The notes beneath the pieces are model-generated. The model did not search any database, had not been told where the DNA came from, and saw only the letters and a program-made list of their open reading frames with translations. DNA of 64,000 nt from Haloarcula litorea (GTDB lineage Archaea; Halobacteriota; Halobacteria; Halobacteriales; Haloarculaceae): NCBI RefSeq assembly GCF_029338195.1, contig NZ_CP119779.1:1178001-1242000 (forward strand), in the 5' to 3' direction. Both the position numbers and the translations under genes were made by a program. How positions within the stretch are numbered: position 1 is the first letter of the stretch; the number at the start of each line of letters is the position of its first letter. Positions 41,245-49,767 of this stretch are shown here, piece by piece.

Positions 41245-43341
41245 GTGTCTCAGCAGGCCGCGAAGGTGGATACGCTGTTCCTCCACGAACAGGGCGAAGA
41301 CGTGCAGGTGGTCGCCCAGCGCGACGGGGGGCGGCTGTTCCACGGCGTCCTCGAACTCAAGGCGACCGACGCCGGGCCTCGGCCACGGCGGCTCCGCATC
41401 AGGGACGGCAAGAGCGAGGACCTCCGCTCGCCCGACCAGTTCGTGGAACTGGCCCGCCGCGCGGCCCGCATCCGCATCTCGGAGCAGACCTCCGCGCACG
41501 CCCGCGACCGCATCCGCGAGATGCTCGACGGCTACCAGCTGTCGACGAAGGTGGTCCGGACCTGCCGGTTCTGCGCCTCTGCGGGGCGGTACTCCCCGCT
41601 GACGAGCGAGACGGCCATCGAGGCCGACGGCGAGCAGATCTGCCCGGACTGCGCGAAGGAGGAACTGGACCGCGAACTCGCCTTCGAGGGCGGGATCACC
41701 GGCGACGCCAAGGAGCGACTCGAGGAGCTCCTGCTGGAGGTCCAGGACCTCGAGCGCATCACGAACCTGCTGTCGGGGCAGTTGGACCCCGACCTGACGA
41801 AGTTCGACGAGATCTCCGCGACCGTCGACGACATCGACCTCGTGCCGACGGACTCGCTGTCGCTGCACCCGGGCATCCAGGACCACCTCGAGTCGCGGTT
41901 CGACACCCTGCTGCCGGTCCAGAGCCTCGCGGTCGAGCACGGCGCGACCGAGGGCAAGGACCAGCTCATCGTCTCCGCGACGGCGACCGGGAAGACCCTG
42001 GTCGGGGAGATGGCCGGGCTCGACCGCGTGCTCAACAACAAGGGGAAGATGCTGTTTCTGGTGCCGCTGGTCGCCCTGGCGAACCAGAAGTACGAGTCCT
42101 TCCAGGAGCGCTACGGCGACATAGTCGACGTCTCGCTCAGAGTGGGGGCGAGCCGCATCGCCGACGAGGGGGGTCGCTTCGACCCGGACGCCGACATCAT
42201 CGTCGGCACCTACGAGGGGATCGACCACGCCCTGCGGACGGGCAAGGACCTCGGCACCGTCGGCACCGTGGTCATCGACGAGGTCCACACCCTGGGCGAG
42301 GACGAGCGGGGCCACCGGCTGGACGGGCTCGTCTCGCGGCTGAAACACTACTGCGAGCGCGGGACGACGGAGGCGTCCCGGCACCGGCGAGCGGGCGACG
42401 CCCGCGAGCAGGGCGGCGCGCCCGACGGCGGCGACACACAGTGGATCTACCTCTCGGCGACGGTCGGGAACCCGGGCCAGCTGGCCGAGAAGCTCGGTGC
42501 CCAGCTCGTCGAGTTCGAGGAGCGTCCGGTCCCGATCGAACGGCACGTCACCTTCGCCGACGGCCAGGAGAAGATCGACATCGAGAACAAGCTGGTCCGG
42601 CGGGCCTTCGACACGAAGTCGAGCAAGGGCTACCGGGGACAGACCATCATCTTCACCAACTCCCGGCGGCGCTGTCACCAGATCTCCCGGAAGCTGGAGT
42701 ACTCCTCGGCCCCGTACCACGCCGGGCTGGACAACAAGCGCCGCAAGCGCGTCGAACAGCAGTTCGCCGACCAGGACCTCGCGGCGGTCGTCACCACGGC
42801 GGCGCTGGCGGCCGGCGTCGACTTCCCGGCCTCGCAGGTCGTCTTCGACTCCCTGGCGATGGGGATCGAGTGGCTCACCGTCCAGGAGTTCGAGCAGATG
42901 CTCGGTCGGGCGGGCCGGCCGGACTACCACGACAAGGGGACGGTGTACCTGCTCGTCGAGCCGGACTGCTCCTATCACAACAGCGTGGAGATGACCGAGG
43001 ACGAGGTGGCGTTCAAGCTCCTCAAAGGCGAGATGGAGCCGGTGGTCACCCGCTACGACGAGGGCGCGGCCGTCGAGGAGACGCTTGCGAACGTCACCGT
43101 CGCCGGCAAGCGCGCGAAGCTGCTCAACGACCGGATGATCGGCGAGGTGCCGACCAAACACGCCCTCGGGAAGCTGCTGGAGTACGAGTTCATCGACGGC
43201 CTGGAGCCGACGCCGCTGGGCCGGGCGATCACCCGGCACTTCCTCGCGCCCGACGAGGCGTTCCAGCTGTTGGACGGCATCCGGAAGGGTGCGGACCCCT
43301 ACGACATCGTCGCCGAGATGGAGCTCCGAGACGAGGAGTGA
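41245..43341 (+). CDS. SF2 DNA/RNA helicase (archaeal COG1202-type)
   Basis: A 698-residue helicase with GTG start. The N-terminal 215 residues are archaea-specific and hold a four-cysteine zinc site (TCRFCASAGRYSP and CPDCAKEELD). Helicase motifs in order: SATATGKTLVG (I), VIDEVHTLGEDERGHR (II, DEVH), YLSATVGNPGQL (III), IIFTNSRRRCHQI (IV), TTAALAAGVDFPASQVV (V) and EQMLGRAGRPDYHDKG (VI). It resembles Hel308/Ski2-like helicases but with a distinct N-terminus. Its nucleic-acid substrate is unknown. Confidence 0.92.
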   Translation: MSQQAAKVDTLFLHEQGEDVQVVAQRDGGRLFHGVLELKATDAGPRPRRLRIRDGKSEDLRSPDQFVELARRAARIRISEQTSAHARDRIREMLDGYQLSTKVVRTCRFCASAGRYSPLTSETAIEADGEQICPDCAKEELDRELAFEGGITGDAKERLEELLLEVQDLERITNLLSGQLDPDLTKFDEISATVDDIDLVPTDSLSLHPGIQDHLESRFDTLLPVQSLAVEHGATEGKDQLIVSATATGKTLVGEMAGLDRVLNNKGKMLFLVPLVALANQKYESFQERYGDIVDVSLRVGASRIADEGGRFDPDADIIVGTYEGIDHALRTGKDLGTVGTVVIDEVHTLGEDERGHRLDGLVSRLKHYCERGTTEASRHRRAGDAREQGGAPDGGDTQWIYLSATVGNPGQLAEKLGAQLVEFEERPVPIERHVTFADGQEKIDIENKLVRRAFDTKSSKGYRGQTIIFTNSRRRCHQISRKLEYSSAPYHAGLDNKRRKRVEQQFADQDLAAVVTTAALAAGVDFPASQVVFDSLAMGIEWLTVQEFEQMLGRAGRPDYHDKGTVYLLVEPDCSYHNSVEMTEDEVAFKLLKGEMEPVVTRYDEGAAVEETLANVTVAGKRAKLLNDRMIGEVPTKHALGKLLEYEFIDGLEPTPLGRAITRHFLAPDEAFQLLDGIRKGADPYDIVAEMELRDEE

Positions 43342-43394
43342 CGGGCTCGCTCGGGTGCCGTACATTCTTGTAGCAGGACACTGTGCCGGTCCCT

Positions 43395-44585
43395 ATGGGG
43401 CTGTTCGACAGCATCCGCCGGGCGGTCGGCGGAAGCGACGACGGTGACGACGGGCCGCCGGACCACGCTGGCGGTGACACCGGCGGCCGGGCCGCCTCGG
43501 AGGCGGGACCGCGGGTCGTCGACACCCGCTCGCTCGGGCCGGACGCGTTCCGGGAGCGCGCCCGAGCGGTCGCCGACGCCGCCGACGCCCTCGACGGGTC
43601 CCCGGCCTCGCTCGAACGGCTCGACACGGCCCTGCGGACCACGTACGACGGACGGGCGGCCGACACCGACGACCCGGGGGCGTACTCGGCCGACAGCGTC
43701 CGCTTCGGCAGCTACCTCGGGACGGTGCTCGTCGACGCCTACGGCGGCGAGTGGGTCGACGACGACGGCTGGGGGGTGCGGGTCGAACGCGACGGGGACT
43801 CGGCCACCGTCGCCGTCTTCGACGTGGCGGCCCGCTCGCTCTCGGACGACCCGGTGTTCGCCGCCGTGGCCGACCGGCTGGCGTCGGACGTGGGCCTCGC
43901 GAGCCCGGACGGGGAGGCGACTGCCGGGGCCGACGGGGCGGCGACGGCGGGAGCGGCAGACGACGACCCGACGGACGCCCCGTCGGCGACGGAGGCCGCC
44001 GAGCCCGACGGCCGGGAGACGGACGCCACGCCGGCAGCGGCGGCGGAGCCGGAACCACGACCCGTCACGGACGCCGAGACGGGCGAGCCGGTCGACCCGG
44101 CGACGGACCAACCGGAGTCCGGGTCGCCGGCGGCGGCCGCGACGGACGGGACACCGGCGAGCCCGCCGGCCGAGGGCCTCCGGGCGGAGTACGCCGAGAC
44201 CGCGACCGACTTCGCGGAGTTCTGGGCCGAGCGGGAGCTGGACTTCTCGCCGGCCTCGCTCGACCGGCTCGACGACCTGGTGGCCGCCGAGTGGGAGGCC
44301 GACCGCTTCGAGACGGCCACCTTCGGCAGCGACGCCGACTTCGACGACCGGGCCTTCACCAGCGTCACGACGGAGCTGGGGAGCTACTTCGGCGAGGTCC
44401 TGGTCCGACGGGTCGACGGCGAGTGGACCGACGCGACCGACCACGAGGCCGCCGTCGTCGTCGAGGGCGTCGACCGGTCGTACGCAGTCCCGGTGTTCCA
44501 GGTGGCGGCCAACTCCCTGCGCGAGCGGCCCGTGTTCGCCCAGAGCTACGAGGCGCTGCTGGCGGACCTCGGCCGCGACGACTGA
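43395..44585 (+). CDS. Duplicated-domain protein of unknown function
   Basis: A 396-residue protein starting MGLFDSIRRAVGG. Two homologous domains (about 50-170 and 260-395) share helix, FGSYLGTVLVDAYGGEWVDD / LGSYFGEVLVRRVDGEWTD, and V(F/P)VFxVAA(R/N)SLxxxPVF elements. They are joined by a 90-residue Ala/Asp/Thr-rich linker (DATPAAAAEPEPRPVTDAET). The conserved GSYxGEVLVxxxxGEW motif recalls small bacterial DUF3806-like domains, but I cannot assign a role. An ATG four codons inside the longest frame was chosen. It lies 54 bases after the helicase gene. Confidence 0.75.
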   Translation: MGLFDSIRRAVGGSDDGDDGPPDHAGGDTGGRAASEAGPRVVDTRSLGPDAFRERARAVADAADALDGSPASLERLDTALRTTYDGRAADTDDPGAYSADSVRFGSYLGTVLVDAYGGEWVDDDGWGVRVERDGDSATVAVFDVAARSLSDDPVFAAVADRLASDVGLASPDGEATAGADGAATAGAADDDPTDAPSATEAAEPDGRETDATPAAAAEPEPRPVTDAETGEPVDPATDQPESGSPAAAATDGTPASPPAEGLRAEYAETATDFAEFWAERELDFSPASLDRLDDLVAAEWEADRFETATFGSDADFDDRAFTSVTTELGSYFGEVLVRRVDGEWTDATDHEAAVVVEGVDRSYAVPVFQVAANSLRERPVFAQSYEALLADLGRDD

Positions 44586-44627
44586 GGAAATCCGCACGTT
44601 TTTGCTCCTCGCCCCTGAGTCTCGGGT

Positions 44628-46514
44628 GTGTCGCTGCCACCCGTCACGCCGGGGATGGCGTTCGTCTTCGCGCTGATACTCGCCGCGTTGGCGCTGTTCG
44701 CCACCGAAGCGCTGCCCGTCGACGTGACCGCGATCAGCGTGATGGTCGCGCTGATGCTCGTCGAGCCGGTCACCGCCGACCTCGCGGCGGCGGGGCTGCT
44801 CGCCGACCCGATCTACGTCCTCCGCCGGCCGGGCGACGGCGCGTCGCCGCTGGCGCTTGGGCTCTCGGGCTTCGCCTCGACGGCGACGATCACCGTGCTG
44901 GCGATGTTCATCCTCTCGGACGGCGTCCAGCGGACCGGCATCGTCCAGATCCTCGGCGCGAAGCTGGCGAGTCTCACCGGCGACAGCGAGTCCAGACAGC
45001 TGGGGGCGACAGTGGGGCTGGTCGCGCCCATCTCGGGGTTCATCAACAACACCGCCGCCGTCGCGATCCTCCTGCCGATGGTGACCGACATCGCCCACGA
45101 CGGCCGCGTCTCGCCGTCGAAGCTCCTGTTGCCCCTCTCGTACGCCTCGATGTTCGGCGGGATGCTCACGCTCATCGGCACGTCGACGAACATCCTCGCC
45201 TCGCAGCTCTCGGCGGAACTGCTGGACCGCCCGTTCGGGATGTTCGAGTTCACCCAACTCGGGCTCGTCGTCACCGTCGTCGGGACCGTCTACCTGCTGA
45301 CCGTCGGGCGCTGGCTCGTCCCCGCGCGCATCCAGGCCCGCGAGGACCTCACCGAGGAGTTCGAGATGGCCGACTACCTCACCGAGGTCGTCGTCCGCGA
45401 GGACTCGCCGATCGTCGGCCAGACGGTCCGGGAGGCCCTGGCCGAGACGGAGTTCGACGTCGACGTGGTCCAGCTGATCCGCGATCGGAAGACGTTCCTC
45501 GAACCGCTGGACCCCAAGACCATCCGGGCCGGCGACGTGTTCGCTGTCCGGACCGACCGGGACACGCTGGTCGACCTGCTGGACGCCGAGGGCCTCGATC
45601 TCCTGGCGGAGGTGGCGGTCGACGACGCCGAACTCGAACGGGCCAGCGACCGGCAGAACCTCGTGGAGATCGTCGTCGCTCCGGGCTCGTCGCTGGTCGG
45701 GGAGACCCTGGCCTCCGCGAACTTCCGCCAGCGCTACGACGCCACGGTGCTGGCGCTGCGCCGCGGGGGCGAGCTCGTCCGCCAGCGGATGGACCGCGTC
45801 CGCCTGAAGGTCGGGGACACCCTCCTCGTGCAGGCCACCGCCGACAGCATCGAACGCCTCGACCGCAACCGCGACTTCGTCGTCGCCCAGGAGATCGAGC
45901 GGCCGGACTTCCGCCGGGAGAAGATCCCCGTCGCCGTCGGCATCGTCGCCGCCGTCGTCGCCGTCGCCGCGCTCACCGCGGTCCACATCGTCGTCTCGGC
46001 GCTGGCCGGCGCGGTCCTGATGGTGTTGACGGGCTGTCTGCGCCCCCAGGAGCTGTACGACGCCGTCCAGTGGGACGTCATCTTCCTGCTGGCCGGGGTC
46101 ATCCCGCTCGGGATCGCGCTGCAGGCCACCGGCGGCGCGGACCTGCTCGCGGCGCTGTTCCTCTTGGCCGCGCCCGGCCTCCCCGCCGTCGTCGCGCTGG
46201 GGCTGATGTACGTCGTCACCGCACTGCTGACGAACGTCATCTCGAACAACGCCTCCGTCGTGCTGATGATCCCCGTCGCCGTCGAGGCCGCCCGGCAACT
46301 GGGGGCCAACGCCTTCGCGTTCGTCCTCGCGGTCACGTTCGCCGCCTCGACGGCGTTCATGACGCCGGTGGGCTACCAGACGAACCTGCTCGTCTACGGC
46401 CCCGGCGGCTACCGCTTCTCGGACTACCTGAAGGTCGGCGCGCCGCTGCAGGCCGTCTTCGCGGTCGTGACGACGCTGGGGATCGCCTACTTCTGGGGAC
46501 TGACGCCGGCCTGA
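44628..46514 (+). CDS. SLC13/DASS-type transporter with two RCK_C domains
   Basis: A 628-residue membrane protein. The first five helices include GFINNTAAVAILLPMV and TLIGTSTNILASQL, the first transport hairpin; the second half repeats this with TNVISNNASVVLMIPVAVE and FMTPVGYQTNLLVYGP. Between the halves lie two cytoplasmic TrkA-C (RCK_C) domains, about 245-320 and 345-412. The layout matches the sodium:sulfate symporter-like SLC13 group that couples anion or dicarboxylate uptake to sodium. GTG starts at 44626/44628 or an ATG at 44655 are all possible; the N-terminus is uncertain. Confidence 0.9.
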   Translation: MSLPPVTPGMAFVFALILAALALFATEALPVDVTAISVMVALMLVEPVTADLAAAGLLADPIYVLRRPGDGASPLALGLSGFASTATITVLAMFILSDGVQRTGIVQILGAKLASLTGDSESRQLGATVGLVAPISGFINNTAAVAILLPMVTDIAHDGRVSPSKLLLPLSYASMFGGMLTLIGTSTNILASQLSAELLDRPFGMFEFTQLGLVVTVVGTVYLLTVGRWLVPARIQAREDLTEEFEMADYLTEVVVREDSPIVGQTVREALAETEFDVDVVQLIRDRKTFLEPLDPKTIRAGDVFAVRTDRDTLVDLLDAEGLDLLAEVAVDDAELERASDRQNLVEIVVAPGSSLVGETLASANFRQRYDATVLALRRGGELVRQRMDRVRLKVGDTLLVQATADSIERLDRNRDFVVAQEIERPDFRREKIPVAVGIVAAVVAVAALTAVHIVVSALAGAVLMVLTGCLRPQELYDAVQWDVIFLLAGVIPLGIALQATGGADLLAALFLLAAPGLPAVVALGLMYVVTALLTNVISNNASVVLMIPVAVEAARQLGANAFAFVLAVTFAASTAFMTPVGYQTNLLVYGPGGYRFSDYLKVGAPLQAVFAVVTTLGIAYFWGLTPA

Positions 46515-46560
46515 ACGGCAACGAAACGCTTTACTCCGTGACGGGGAGAGTGGTAGACGC

Positions 46561-46631
46561 GGGACCGTGGGTTAGTGGTATACTCTGAGCCTTGGGTGCT
46601 CATGACCCCGGTTCGAATCCGGGCGGTCCCA
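46561..46631 (+). tRNA. tRNA-Pro (anticodon TGG)
   Basis: Acceptor GGGACCG/CGGTCCC, anticodon stem TGAGC/GCTCA with loop CTTGGGT (anticodon TGG), T stem CCCGG/CCGGG with loop TTCGAAT, discriminator A. No intron; CCA not encoded. A TATA-like CTTTACT lies about 35 bases upstream, just after the transporter gene. Confidence 0.96.
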
Positions 46632-46678
46632 CTTCTCTGCGACGGAGCAGTCGAGAGACGGTGGTGCGCGAGTGGGAA

Positions 46679-47539
46679 TCAGGCCTCCGTCGCCGTCGCC
46701 CCCTCGGTAACGGTGACCGTCGCCGACCGCTGGCCGCCGGGCCACGACAGCACGAGGTCGTAGTCCTCGCCGGCCAGCCGGTCCAGCGGCGCACCCTCGC
46801 TCGCGCCCCACGTGATCCGCTCGGTGAAACTCGCGGTCTGTCCGGCCCCGACGTCGCGCTCGATCACCGTCGGCCGCATCGCCATCCTCGGGACGGTCGC
46901 TCGGAACGTTCCCGTGCGACGCCCGACGTTGGCGACGGTGAGTTCGGCGACGAGGGCCTCGCCGGGCGAGACGGCGTCCGGGACCGCGAACTCGCGGACT
47001 TCGAACGAGGGGTCGCCCGTCAGCCGGTTACGCTGTGCCCGCGAGAGGTCGTGTGTCCAGCTCCCGTCTCCGTACTCGAGCGTCGCGCTCTCGACGGTGT
47101 CGCGCACGTCGACGACGAACCCGGTGACCGTCTCGTCGTCGTCGATGCGCTCGGTCGACGCGGCGATCGTCTCGAAGTCGGCGTAGCTGTCGCCGGGCGG
47201 CCTCGGCACGTACCGCTCGTCGCCGACGACCAGCGAGAAGGCCTCCGGCTCGATCCGGCTCTCGTCGACGTAGCTCGCGAACACCAGCTGCGTCCCATCG
47301 GGCGAACCAGAGACCGTCCGGCTGTCCACCACCGCGGTGTGGACGACGCTGTCGGCGACCCAGAGCGCGCCGAGCCGTGGGGTCACCGCTGGCGTCCGTT
47401 CCGTCGTCGTCTCGGTGCGTTCCGCAGTCGTCGCCGCGTCGGTCGTCGGCGCGCTGCCGTCGGTCCCGAGACAGCCACCGCCGGCGACCAGACCACCACA
47501 GGCCGCGAGGAGCGATCGGCGAGTGCGTTCGGAGGGCAC
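46679..47539 (-). CDS. Tat-exported lipoprotein of unknown function
   Basis: A 286-residue protein. RTRRSLLAACGGLVAGGGCLG is a Tat-type twin-arginine signal with lipobox, followed by a Thr-rich linker. The first domain (LGALWVADSVVHTAVVDSRT to ATLEYGDGSWTHDLS) is of unknown fold. The C-terminal 90 residues (AVSPGEALVAELTVANVGRRTGT to QRSATVTVTEG) resemble an immunoglobulin-like CARDB-type domain. It is probably surface-attached. It lies 47 bases from the tRNA-Pro 3' end and has a clear TATA box. Confidence 0.8.
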   Translation of the reverse strand: MPSERTRRSLLAACGGLVAGGGCLGTDGSAPTTDAATTAERTETTTERTPAVTPRLGALWVADSVVHTAVVDSRTVSGSPDGTQLVFASYVDESRIEPEAFSLVVGDERYVPRPPGDSYADFETIAASTERIDDDETVTGFVVDVRDTVESATLEYGDGSWTHDLSRAQRNRLTGDPSFEVREFAVPDAVSPGEALVAELTVANVGRRTGTFRATVPRMAMRPTVIERDVGAGQTASFTERITWGASEGAPLDRLAGEDYDLVLSWPGGQRSATVTVTEGATATEA

Positions 47540-47561
47540 GCGCCGCGCTACCGAGGGCAGC

Positions 47562-47569
47562 GATAAATG
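47562..47569 (-). promoter_or_regulatory. TATA box of the Tat lipoprotein gene
   Basis: Read on the minus strand, CATTTATC is centred 27 bases before the ATG at 47539. Confidence 0.6.
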
Positions 47570-47650
47570 TCTTCTACCCCTGCTCTCGGGGCCGATCGAT
47601 CCCGTTCGCCTTTCACCAGCGATTTCCGGGAGCCGGTCGAACGCGGCCGT

Positions 47651-48373
47651 ATGCGACTCGCACGCCTACAGACTCCGGAGGGCGTCGTCACCGGCCGCTA
47701 CGAGGACGGCGTCGTCACCGCCGGCGACGGGGAGTACGTCGTCGGCCGCGACGGCGAGCTGACCTACCCCTGTGAGCCGTCGGCGCTGTACTGCGTCGGC
47801 CGGAATTTCGCCGAGACGCTGGACCAGATGGACTACGAGCGCCCCGCGGAGCCGGACTTCTTCGTCAAGCCGCCGGCCGCGCTGACCGGCCCGGAGCGGC
47901 CGATCCGCTACCCCGAGTGGACGGACGAACTCACCTACGCCGGCGAACTGGTCGCGGTCATCGACGAGCGGTGCCGGGACCTCGACGAGCGCGAGGTGCC
48001 CGACGTCGTCCGCGGGTACACGGTCCTGAACGACGTCGACGCGCTCGACCAGCAGGGCCGCACGGCCCGGAAGGCCTTCGACACCTCGGCCCCGCTCGGG
48101 CCGTGGATCGAGACCGACCTCGACCCGCGCGGCATCGAGATGGAGACGACCGTCAGCGGCGAGACCCGCCAGTCAGCGAACACGGAGCTGATGCTGTTCG
48201 ACCCCTACGAGGTCGTCGCCTACCTCTCCCGGCGGTTCACCTTCCGGCCCGGCGACGCCGTCGCGTTCGGCAGCCCGGCCAACCCCGGCACCGTCGCGCC
48301 GGGCGACACGGTCGAGATCACCTACGAGGGCGTCGGGACGCTCCGGAACGAGGTCGTCGGGGACGAGGCGTAG
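47651..48373 (+). CDS. Fumarylacetoacetate hydrolase (FAH) family protein
   Basis: A 240-residue enzyme. ALYCVGRNFAETLDQMDY, DFFVKPPAALTGPE, the acidic metal-site stretch WTDELTYAGELVAVIDERC and GPWIETDLDPRG define the FAH-like catalytic domain. Members hydrolyse or decarboxylate C-C bonds of 2-oxo acids, or act as oxaloacetate decarboxylase or tautomerase; this one's substrate is not readable. The C-terminal GDAVAFGSPANPGTVAPGDTVEITYEG is standard. It is divergent from the Tat lipoprotein gene. Confidence 0.9.
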   Translation: MRLARLQTPEGVVTGRYEDGVVTAGDGEYVVGRDGELTYPCEPSALYCVGRNFAETLDQMDYERPAEPDFFVKPPAALTGPERPIRYPEWTDELTYAGELVAVIDERCRDLDEREVPDVVRGYTVLNDVDALDQQGRTARKAFDTSAPLGPWIETDLDPRGIEMETTVSGETRQSANTELMLFDPYEVVAYLSRRFTFRPGDAVAFGSPANPGTVAPGDTVEITYEGVGTLRNEVVGDEA

Positions 48374-48439
48374 GAGCCGACGAGCCGGAGGGCCGGCGAG
48401 CGGGTGAACCTTCTTGCGCGGCCCGCGTGTAGCGCCGCT

Positions 48440-49618
48440 ATGCCCGACCACGCCGACCCCGAGTGGCTCCGGAGCCACGCCCGGGCCATCCTCGACCACT
48501 ACCACCCGACCTGTCTCGACGAGCGCCACGGCGGCTTCGTCGCACAGCTGGACCCCGACACCGGCGAGGTGTACGACCCCGACAGCAAGCACCTCGTGGC
48601 GACGGCGCGGTTCACGCGGAACTTCGCGCTGGCCGCCGAACTGTTCGGCGACCAGCGGTGGCGCGAGGCCGCCGCCCGCGGCGTCGACTTCCTCCACGAG
48701 CGGTTCCGGGACACCGAGCGGGGCGGCTACCACTGGCTGCTGGCGGGGACCGAGCCGGTCGAGTCCCGCCGGGTGTGTTACGGCCACGCCTTCGTGGTCC
48801 TCGCGTACGCCCGCGCGGCCGACGCGGGCGTACCGAACGCCGAGGACTACCTCGAGGAGGTGTGGACGCTGCTGGACGAGCGGTTCTACGAGCCCGAGCA
48901 GGGCCTGTACCGCAGCGCCTACGACGCCGACTGGACCGACGCGGAGTCGTACCGCGGGCAGAACGCCAATATGCACGCCTGCGAGGCCGCGCTGGTCGCT
49001 GGCGAGGTGACCGGCGAGGACCGCTACCTCGACCGGGCGGCCACCGTCGCCGAGCGCCTCTGTGTCGACCTCGCGAGCGAGACCGACGGCCGGCTCTGGG
49101 AGCACTACACCGCCGACTGGGACCACGACTTCGACTACAACCGCGAGGAGCCGGCCGACCAGTTCCGCCCGTGGGGGTACCAGCCCGGCCACCACGCCGA
49201 GTGGGCGAAGCTGTGCTGCGTGCTGGACCGCCACGTCGACGCCGACTGGCCGCTGGCCCGCGCGCCGGAGCTGTTCGACGCGGCGCTTTCGGGCTGGGAC
49301 GACGACCGGGGCGGGTTCTACTACTCGCTCGACGAGGAGGGCGACCCCGTGATCGAGGACAAGTACGGCTGGGAGGTGGCCGAGGCGATCGGGGCCGCCG
49401 CGGCGCTGGCCGAGCGCACCGGCGACGACCGCTACCGCGAGTGGTACGAGCGCTGCTGGGACTACGCCGTCGAGACGTTCCTCGCGCCGACCGGCGACTG
49501 GTACGAGCGCGTCGACGCCGACGGCGACCCCTACCCCGTCGGCGACGGGCCGGCGGTCGAACCGGGCTACCACCCCATCGGGGCCTGCTACGAGACCCTG
49601 CGGAGCCTCGACGGCTGA
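48440..49618 (+). CDS. AGE-family epimerase/isomerase
   Basis: A 392-residue (alpha/alpha)6-barrel enzyme of the N-acylglucosamine 2-epimerase superfamily. Typical features are the histidine-containing SRRVCYGHAFVVLAYA, QNANMHACEAAL, the WEHYTADWDHDFDYN segment and RPWGYQPGHHAEWAKL with the catalytic histidines. It probably epimerises or isomerises a free sugar such as mannose, glucose or cellobiose. The start MPDHADPEWLRSHA fits the family. The spacer to MCM is 149 bases with no clear TATA box at the leaderless distance. Confidence 0.9.
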   Translation: MPDHADPEWLRSHARAILDHYHPTCLDERHGGFVAQLDPDTGEVYDPDSKHLVATARFTRNFALAAELFGDQRWREAAARGVDFLHERFRDTERGGYHWLLAGTEPVESRRVCYGHAFVVLAYARAADAGVPNAEDYLEEVWTLLDERFYEPEQGLYRSAYDADWTDAESYRGQNANMHACEAALVAGEVTGEDRYLDRAATVAERLCVDLASETDGRLWEHYTADWDHDFDYNREEPADQFRPWGYQPGHHAEWAKLCCVLDRHVDADWPLARAPELFDAALSGWDDDRGGFYYSLDEEGDPVIEDKYGWEVAEAIGAAAALAERTGDDRYREWYERCWDYAVETFLAPTGDWYERVDADGDPYPVGDGPAVEPGYHPIGACYETLRSLDG

Positions 49619-49767
49619 CCCGCCCTGCCCCGCCGCAGCCGCGCGACCCACCCCTCCGCTTCGGGACCGAGCCGGCCGCGGTCGGGCGGTGCATCGCCTG
49701 CCGACACCACTTCCACCGGGCTTTGCGAACCTTCTTGAGTCAGCCCGCGTAACCTCTGTGCACCCAG

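Noticed and set aside
41155-43365. A 736-codon minus-strand frame opposite the helicase
   Set aside because: Antisense shadow: biased Val/Leu/Arg/Asp composition without motifs, while the plus strand carries every helicase motif.
43299-46298. A 999-codon minus-strand frame opposite the duplicated-domain protein and transporter
   Set aside because: It spans two well-supported plus-strand genes and has low-complexity Arg/Asp/Gly composition typical of antisense frames in high-GC DNA.
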